From assembly GCA_947311335.1 (NCBI GenBank), contig CAMZKR010000099.1:1-11641 (forward strand): a stretch of 11,641 nt of DNA, in the 5' to 3' direction. Each line of letters starts with the position of its first letter. The stretch's first letter is position 1. Shown piece after piece: positions 8,701-11,641 of the stretch. The stretch comes from an uncultured bacterium. GTDB lineage: Bacteria; Patescibacteriota; Gracilibacteria; BD1-5; UBA6164. The position numbers and the translations under genes are program-made. The notes beneath the pieces were generated by a model that worked only from the letters and a program-made list of their open reading frames with translations, made no database searches and was not told the origin of the DNA.

Positions 8701-9507
8701 TATTTCTATATTAACCATATTTGCTATTTTCTCAGTGTTTGATATCGCCTCAGGTATAAATCAAAATTGTATTTCAATTTCTTCTTCAGTTAAAAAAGAA
8801 TAATCTCAATTAATCATTGTTGGTCTATCTGGATTTTCAAGTTCATAACCATTTCATAAAGCTATAATTACATCTTGTGTTTTTTTATCTTTTTTTTCTA
8901 TATAATAACAATTATTAGTAGCAACTACTTGCAAGTTATATCTTTTATATAAATCTATTAATTTATCTGTTACTAATCTTTGTTTTGGTATATCATCATG
9001 GTATAATAACTCTAAAAAATAATTTTCTTTTCAAAATATATCTTCATATTCTCTAATTTTAGAAATGATTTCTTTATCTGTTTTTCAAGATAAAATATAA
9101 TATGATATTTCTCAAGAAATTGGTCAACTTAAACATATTATATCACTTGAACATCATATAAAATCTGTAAACTTAATTTTTGGTAATCATTTAAAGTTTG
9201 ATAAATTTGCCTTAGTAATAAGTCTAATAATATTTCTATATCAATTAAGATTTTTTGCAAGTAGCACTAATTTATGACTTATTGTTTTATCTAATGTTCA
9301 TTCAACATATATTTCTGCTCAAAGTATTGGTTTTATTCATTCAACTTTACAAGCCTTATAAAATTCATGACATCAATGTATATTAAAAGTGTCTGTTATA
9401 GCTACTGCTTTCATTTTTAAATCTTTTGCCTTTTTTACATAATCCCCAGGCTTAGGTAATCATTCTAGTATAGAATAATGTGAATGGTTGTGTAAATGTA
9501 TAAACAT
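5767..9507 (-). CDS. dnaE: DNA polymerase III subunit alpha (replicative polymerase)
   Basis: Read with TGA as Gly this is one open frame of 1246 residues, a DnaE1-type C-family polymerase that copies the chromosome. The order is PHP domain (starting MFIHLHNHSHYSILE), palm and fingers with GPGRGSAAGS at 421-430, catalytic MPDIDTDF at 461-468 (D463, D465), and the third catalytic Asp in LKMDFLG (D618). Then come PFAGYGFNKSHAA, the helix-hairpin-helix-like GLKAIKGLGNSAI, a clamp-binding motif QMGFF at 971-975, LGFMVSGHPLD, and a C-terminal OB-like and tail region. In the PHP domain the usual TDHGN reads TDTFN (T40 for His), so the metal site is at least partly lost. The ATG at 9507 starts the canonical N-terminus. 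It lies 78 bp downstream of the cyclase gene on the same strand, with no terminator or strong promoter between, so read-through is possible. Confidence 0.97.
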
Positions 9508-9585
9508 TTTTTATAAAAATTAATAAAATGTATATTAAAAAGTATTTTACTAATTTTTTATTTAATTTCTATTTAAAATTTTTAA

Positions 9586-11641
9586 TTATTTTTCTTTCAT
9601 ATCTATAATTCACTCCCAATTTTGAGGAAGCTTTGAATTTAAAAGAACTAGACATTTTTCTTTATAAAAAGTACTTGGTTTATCTCATTTATTTGATAAA
9701 AAAGTAAAAATACTTAATGCCTTTTTTATATTTCATTTCATAAATAATTTTAATGCTTTAGAAAAATCTATAATAAGTTTTTCTTTTATTAAAAATATGT
9801 CTCATTTCTTTCAAATAAGTTCATATAATTTCACATATTTATTTTTTCATTTTAATACTATTTTTCATAAATATCTATAAATAAAATCTGCTTTTGTTTT
9901 ATTGTAAACATCTTGACTTACCATCATATTAGTTCAAAAAAATTTATTAACTCAATCAAGTCTTGATGCTATATTAACATTATTACCTAAAGCTGTGAAA
10001 TTGAGTTTTATTCATTTTGATCCTATATTTCAAATTACTACTTCTCAAAAATGCATTCATATTCTTATGTATAATTCTATTCCATATTTTTTTTTCCATA
10101 TTTTATTTAAAACCAATAATCTTTTTTGTTGAACAATAATTGTTTCACAAGCTTTTATAAAATCTCTTTGGGAAAGTTTATTAAAAACTCCCCATATTGC
10201 CATTATAGAATCTCCATCATATTTATCTATAAAACCATTGTTATTAACTATAATTTCTGACATTTCTTTTAAATATTCTCTAAGAAAAGACACTAACTTT
10301 TCAGCAGTAAATTTTTCACTTATTGTTGTAAAAGACTGTATATCAGAAAAAAATATAATAACATCCTTTCTTTCTCATGACAAATTAACTTTTCATTCAC
10401 CAGATAATATTTCAAATGCTATATCTTTTCATACATAATCTCATAATGCAATATTTAATTTTTCTTTATTATTATCTTCAATAATATATTTTATTATATT
10501 TGAAATTATTAATGATAATAATAAAGAAAGTAAAATTTCTGAAGGAAAATTAATAATTATATTTGTATATAATATTATAAAAATAGGAATAATAAATAAA
10601 AAGAAAGTGAAAATCAAAAGATTACTAACTATTACTATTCAAGTTGATTTACTAAAATTAAAATAAAAAGATATTAATATTAAAAAAAATATAAGTATCC
10701 GTTCTAATGTTTTATTAAAATAGACTAGATAATTCTTTGTTAAAATTGTATTTATGATATTTGCATGAATAAAAACACCAAATTCTGCTCAATTTGGAGT
10801 ATAAAAAATATCTTTTATTCAACTAGCTGTTGTTCATACAAGTAGTATTTTATCTTTTAAATTTAATCTTTTTGATATTTGCTGAAGTTTCTTTTTATCA
10901 TATATATCTATAAAAGATATTTGTTGAAAATTTTGCGAAGATGTGAAATTTATTAATACTTCTTTTCAATTAGAGTATGATAATGGTATTTTTTTATTAT
11001 TATCAAAATAATAATAATTATTATCATAAAATCATGTTTTATTATAATTAATAAATTTTGTATCATATAAATATGAATAAAAAGATCTTAATACTTTTAT
11101 TCAAAAATGCTCATAATTGACTCACTTTATATTTAAAAGAGGGAAAAAAGAATATACTATTCTATTTTTAAAATCAATAATTGGAGCTAAAAATCAATTT
11201 AAAAAATTTCAAGTTTTTCTATAATCATCAAACGATTCCTCTATAGTTCCATCCTTTATTATAATACTTCAAAATACCACTCTTTTTATTTTTTTTATAC
11301 TTTCAATAAATTGTATATCTGATTCTTTATTCGTTTTATCAAGAAAGATTATATCAAACCCTACTGTAGCAATATCATAACTTCTTAAATTATTTAGAAA
11401 TTGTGAATAAACCTTTCTATCAAATGGAAACCTTCATAATTTTCCTAATGTTTTTTCATCTATAGTAACAATTATTATATCTGGATTAACTTTAAGTTGA
11501 AATAATCTTTTTACTGAATAATAATTATTTTGAATATTTTTATTTATTAAATATAAATAACTACTTGAAAAATATAAAATTGTAAAAATTAATATAGACA
11601 AAATTATAGTTAATATATTTTTATTTTTAAAAATCTTTAAT
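9586..11641 (-). CDS. CHASE2-domain class III adenylate/guanylate cyclase, 5' end cut
   Basis: About 684 residues are present, ending IIDMKEK. The start lies beyond the right edge, probably only a few residues away, because the first visible stretch is the N-terminal membrane helix. A CHASE2 sensor follows, with PDIIIVTIDEKTL and ATVGFDIIFLD near its start and DKILLVGTTASG near its end. About three further membrane helices come next (roughly 10720-10500), then a cytoplasmic cyclase domain. The metal-binding Asp residues are in FSDIQSF (10342-10344) and DKYDGDS (10210-10212), with the adenine-contacting Lys at 10222-10224. The transition-state Asn (9973-9975) and Arg (9961-9963) are present. 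The residue that is usually Asp for ATP reads Asn (LNFT, 10000-10002), so the nucleotide preference is uncertain. A tail of about 90 residues follows. This architecture senses an external signal and makes a cyclic nucleotide inside. Confidence 0.9.

Noticed and set aside
5767..9507. A frameshifted or broken dnaE
   Set aside because: All apparent interruptions are TGA codons; read as Gly, the frame is continuous from the PHP N-terminus to the tail.
10057..10293. A standard-code minus-strand frame that looks like a 78-residue gene
   Set aside because: It is an internal piece of the cyclase catalytic domain, bounded only by TGA codons that are glycine here.
1105..11641. Mycoplasma-type code with TGA as tryptophan
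   Set aside because: TGA falls on invariant glycines and sits next to TGG at Trp-Gly pairs; Trp at those sites would destroy P-loops and catalytic loops.

Overview
The window is strongly AT-rich. Its genes read as continuous proteins only if TGA is decoded as glycine (translation table 25). The best evidence is in invariant motifs. DnaE GPGRGSAAGS uses TGA for all four of its glycines, the Era P-loop and DTPG glycines are TGA, and so is the TypA DTPGH glycine. In S6 and SSB, adjacent TGG-TGA codons encode the conserved Trp-Gly pair, so Trp keeps TGG and TGA is Gly, not Trp. This code is known from the Candidate Phyla Radiation lineages Gracilibacteria (BD1-5) and Absconditabacteria (SR1). The window does not let me choose between the two.

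Layout from left to right. A bidirectional-looking intrinsic terminator (about 4-36) ends era (minus strand). A divergent spacer carries a near-consensus sigma70-type promoter for rpsF-ssb-rpsR (S6, SSB, S18; plus strand), whose leader can fold so as to cover the S6 ribosome-binding site. That operon ends in a strong hairpin terminator (2122-2157). It converges on an unrecognised 140-residue gene (minus strand), which has its own good promoter. Divergent from that gene is typA/bipA (plus strand), followed 19 nt later by a 12-TM-like MFS transporter gene. The MFS gene meets dnaE (DNA polymerase III alpha, minus strand) tail to tail with interlocked stop codons. Upstream of dnaE on the same strand is a class III nucleotide cyclase with an extracytoplasmic CHASE2 sensor domain. 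Its 5' end lies beyond the right edge.

Most of the content is core housekeeping: ribosome assembly and translation GTPases (Era, TypA), small-subunit proteins (S6, S18), replication (SSB, DnaE). The less expected items are the membrane-anchored cyclase with an atypical base-specificity residue, the small unknown gene, the folded leader of the rpsF operon, and an SSB with a shortened acidic tip. Only rpsF has a recognisable Shine-Dalgarno sequence. The window is tightly packed: the longest stretch without a gene is about 170 bp, and I see no tRNA, rRNA, CRISPR array, insertion sequence or phage gene.
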